Shown here piece by piece: positions 61,889 to 64,000 of a DNA stretch of 64,000 bases. The stretch comes from Methanoplanus limicola DSM 2279 (lineage in GTDB: Archaea; Halobacteriota; Methanomicrobia; Methanomicrobiales; Methanomicrobiaceae). The notes below the pieces were generated by a model, which made no database searches, was not told the origin of the DNA, and was given only the letters and a program-made list of their open reading frames with translations. Each line of letters starts with the position of its first letter. Position 1 is the stretch's first letter. The stretch lies in contig NZ_CM001436.1 of the NCBI RefSeq assembly GCF_000243255.1, positions 408,077 to 472,076 of the forward strand, given 5' to 3'. A program made the translations under genes and the position numbers.

Positions 61889-62873
61889 AAAATACAGGCC
61901 CGAAAAATTTGAAGATATATATGGCCAGGAAGAAGTAATAAGCCATATTGAGGGATTTGGCAGGAGTAAAAATATACCACATATGCTGCTCTTCGGTCCG
62001 CATGGTACAGGAAAAACCTGCGCTGTGCAGTCTCTTGCAAAAGAGATCTATGGTGACTACTCAGATGAGAACCTGAGTGTAATCCAGGCAGGAATACTCT
62101 TCACACAGGGGAAAACCTGGCTTGAAAATGAAGAGAGATTCTCCCACCTGTATAAGAAGGAAGACAGCTTAATAAATAATTTTAAGCATATCGTCAAGTG
62201 GTATGCCTCCATGAGGCCCTTTGAGGCCGATTTTAAGATCCTTGCTTTTGAAGAGGCCGATATGCTCCCCTTCGCCGCACAGGCGGCACTCAGAAGGATT
62301 ATGGAGAAATACAGCCGTACATGCAGATTCATTCTTCTGACAAGGCGTTCTTCCACTATAATTCCGGCAATATACTCCCGCTGCCTGCCCCTCTTCTTCA
62401 AACCACTCCCAAATGAGACTGTCGTTAGGATAATGAAAGAGATAATGAAGAAAGAAGAGATTTCCGGAGATAAAATTCCGGATGACGACCTTGACCTGAT
62501 TGCAGAGTTTTCAAAAGGGGACTGCCGCAAGGCAATAACATACCTCCAGATAACAGCAGCAAAAAGTGATGAAGCAGACATAATTGAACTGTCAAGGTCT
62601 GAGATCTCATCGTTATCAGCCGCACTTTTTATGTCAATAAAGGCAGCAGATTTTGCAAAGTCAAAACAGACGGCAGAGATGATGATGATCGAATACGGAC
62701 TCTCGGCGGGGGAAGTCATAAACGAGATCTCCAAAACTGCCAGAAGGGAATACAACGATCCAAGAATTGCGCTTATACTCGGAGATGCGGATTACAGCCT
62801 GACAGAGGCCGGGAACGAATATCTCCAGATAAATGCACTAATATCAAATATTATATCAGAGGTTTTCAATTGA
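61875..62873 (+). CDS. RFC small-subunit-like clamp loader protein (second paralogue)
   Basis: The 332-residue protein begins LWIEKYRPEKFEDIYGQEE and has Walker A GPHGTGKT (41-48) and the SRC finger (about 166). The Walker B core reads FEEAD instead of LDEAD; the region before it (residues 70-115) is longer and unlike rfcS. It is clearly diverged from rfcS at 51541. Some Methanomicrobia and haloarchaea have two small RFC subunits, and this one may form a mixed loader. It overlaps the phosphopantothenate synthetase gene by 14 bp. Confidence 0.85.
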   Translation: MLWIEKYRPEKFEDIYGQEEVISHIEGFGRSKNIPHMLLFGPHGTGKTCAVQSLAKEIYGDYSDENLSVIQAGILFTQGKTWLENEERFSHLYKKEDSLINNFKHIVKWYASMRPFEADFKILAFEEADMLPFAAQAALRRIMEKYSRTCRFILLTRRSSTIIPAIYSRCLPLFFKPLPNETVVRIMKEIMKKEEISGDKIPDDDLDLIAEFSKGDCRKAITYLQITAAKSDEADIIELSRSEISSLSAALFMSIKAADFAKSKQTAEMMMIEYGLSAGEVINEISKTARREYNDPRIALILGDADYSLTEAGNEYLQINALISNIISEVFN

Positions 62874-63577
62874 AGAAGGTGTCCGAACATTACGACAGCG
62901 TGGCAACTGTCTATGACAACCACTACGACCAGTCACAGGGGCAGATCTATTACAACCATATATGTGAAAATATAATGCCCAATATCCCAAAAGGAGGAAA
63001 ACTCCTGGACCTCGGATGCGGCACCGGATTATTCATGAGGAGGTATATTGCCCTTGGCGGCGAGGCAGTCGGGCTTGACATAAGCAGGGGAATGGTTATA
63101 AAGGGAAGTGAAAAATGCAGTGCTGATTTCATGACCGGAAATGCAGAAGTTCTGCCTTTCAGGGATGAAAGTTTTGATGCTGTTACAAGCCTTCTTGCTT
63201 TCTCATATCTTCAGAACCCGGAGGATATGCTTGAGGAGTCATTCCGAATCCTAAAGCCCGGAGGTTCAATCTCCATATGCACACTCGGGAAGAATGTCTT
63301 CACCACAATGGTGCCGGTTGCATACAGAATCGGTGAGAAGTTAAAGATAAAAAGGGTCGGGATGGCATACTTTGGTGAGCATTACTACCGCGAGGAGGAG
63401 CTTACGGCGCTTTTTGAGAAGATCGGATTTTCGGATATAAAGGTTGAGCGAAAGTCCTTCGCCCATGTGGACTTAAAACCGACCCTCTATTCATTCACAA
63501 AGAAACTTGAGCCTTTTGTCGAGGAGAAGATGCCATACCTCGCATTCAATATATGTGCTTCCGGTGTAAAACAATAG
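62870..63577 (+). CDS. Class I SAM-dependent methyltransferase
   Basis: The start is TTG 62870, overlapping the stop codon of the RFC-like gene. The 235-residue protein has SAM motif I LLDLGCGTGLFMRRY (about 42-56), VGLDISRGMV (motif II), GNAEVLPFRDESFDAVTS (motifs III-IV) and ESFRILKPGGSISI (motif V). It resembles the UbiE/COQ5-type group. The substrate cannot be inferred from the sequence. It is the last gene of the CoA/RFC-like run. Confidence 0.85.
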   Translation: MKKVSEHYDSVATVYDNHYDQSQGQIYYNHICENIMPNIPKGGKLLDLGCGTGLFMRRYIALGGEAVGLDISRGMVIKGSEKCSADFMTGNAEVLPFRDESFDAVTSLLAFSYLQNPEDMLEESFRILKPGGSISICTLGKNVFTTMVPVAYRIGEKLKIKRVGMAYFGEHYYREEELTALFEKIGFSDIKVERKSFAHVDLKPTLYSFTKKLEPFVEEKMPYLAFNICASGVKQ

Positions 63578-63671
63578 TATCCGGGCAGTTTTACAGTTGA
63601 TATATTCCGGGCTGCATAAGCCATCTGTGACTGTCATAATTAAATATATGGCAGCAGTAAACTATTTTTAA

Positions 63672-64000
63672 TGGCTTCAAAAACCTACCCCGGAAGGTGC
63701 CTAATCTCAAAGAATGACACAACAAAGAGAAAAGCCAAAACTGAGATATTAAGGGCGCTGAAAGAAGAGAGAGCCGAAGAGAAAACACCTCAGTCATGGC
63801 TCGTATTATTTAACGGAAGTGGCATGCCGGAGTTCTGGATCTATCTCCTTGTGGATAAAAAGGCAACCCTGGAGGATGTAGACAGAAAATTAAGGGATGT
63901 CTGGCTTGAATGCTGCGGTCACCTCTCATCTTTCACAATAGCCGGAAGGGAATATGAATCAAACCCGGAAGGATCATACCATGAAGACGCTAAGGGGATG
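63672..64000 (+). CDS. N-terminal part of a pRiA4b ORF-3-like protein (3' end outside window)
   Basis: ATG 63672 opens a frame that runs off the right edge after 109 codons. The segment FWIYLLVDKKATLEDVDRKL, then LRDVWLECCGHLSSF (about 57-90), resembles the plasmid pRiA4b ORF-3-like family, whose function is unknown. A TATA-like TTAAATATAT lies about 25-30 bases upstream, so a leaderless transcript is likely. Confidence 0.7.

Overview
The window comes from a methanogenic archaeon, most likely of the order Methanomicrobiales. The evidence is a single TATA-binding protein, an archaeal MCM helicase, two RFC small-subunit-type clamp-loader genes, an NMD3-family protein, a methanopterin enzyme (MptD), the archaeal CoA route (pantoate kinase, phosphopantothenate synthetase, CoaBC), a wyosine-type tRNA enzyme, and DUF1670 genes. 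Many starts lie 25-30 bases behind TATA-like boxes (leaderless), while others have Shine-Dalgarno sites.

The window has two halves. Positions 1 to about 39750 are an accessory island that ends at the 3' end of a tRNA-Leu(CAG) gene with a tyrosine integrase beside it. The rest, about 39750 to 64000, is mostly core genome. From left to right the island holds: the tail of a dockerin-like surface protein; two tandem DUF1670 genes; a small coiled-coil/membrane gene; a cassette with a DrmE-like protein divergent from a giant DUF1998 helicase; a zeta-like toxin module; a DISARM-like operon (SNF2 helicase DrmD, adenine methylase DrmMI, a helical-repeat protein, and a second giant DUF1998 helicase that looks like DrmA and DrmB fused); a Hachiman pair (HamA nuclease, HamB helicase); then a phage-type adenine methylase, small ribbon-helix-helix genes and the integrase.

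The main structural observation is that two defence cassettes are flanked in the same way. The DrmE-like/helicase cassette lies between an intact 80-codon gene and a second copy of that gene's last 123 bp; the two copies differ only by synonymous changes. The Hachiman pair lies between an intact 701-codon gene and a decayed second copy of that gene's 3' end. This is the footprint expected of elements that integrate at the 3' end of a protein gene and restore it. In addition, a structured element of about 150 bp with a covarying hairpin and a possible pseudoknot occurs once at each end of the first 29 kb, in opposite orientation.

In the core half, two medium-chain acyl-CoA synthetases each carry a different N-terminal DNA-binding domain (ribbon-helix-helix; excisionase-type HTH), and a response regulator lies between them. 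Then come TBP, an array of 28 heptamers, an Lhr helicase/phosphoesterase operon, an RPA-associated protein divergent from rfcS, mcm, mptD, a TatD-type hydrolase, DUF424-NMD3, a Taw2-like enzyme, and the run coaBC - pantoate kinase - phosphopantothenate synthetase - second RFC-like protein - methyltransferase. All functions are inferred from sequence motifs read by eye; no database search was run.
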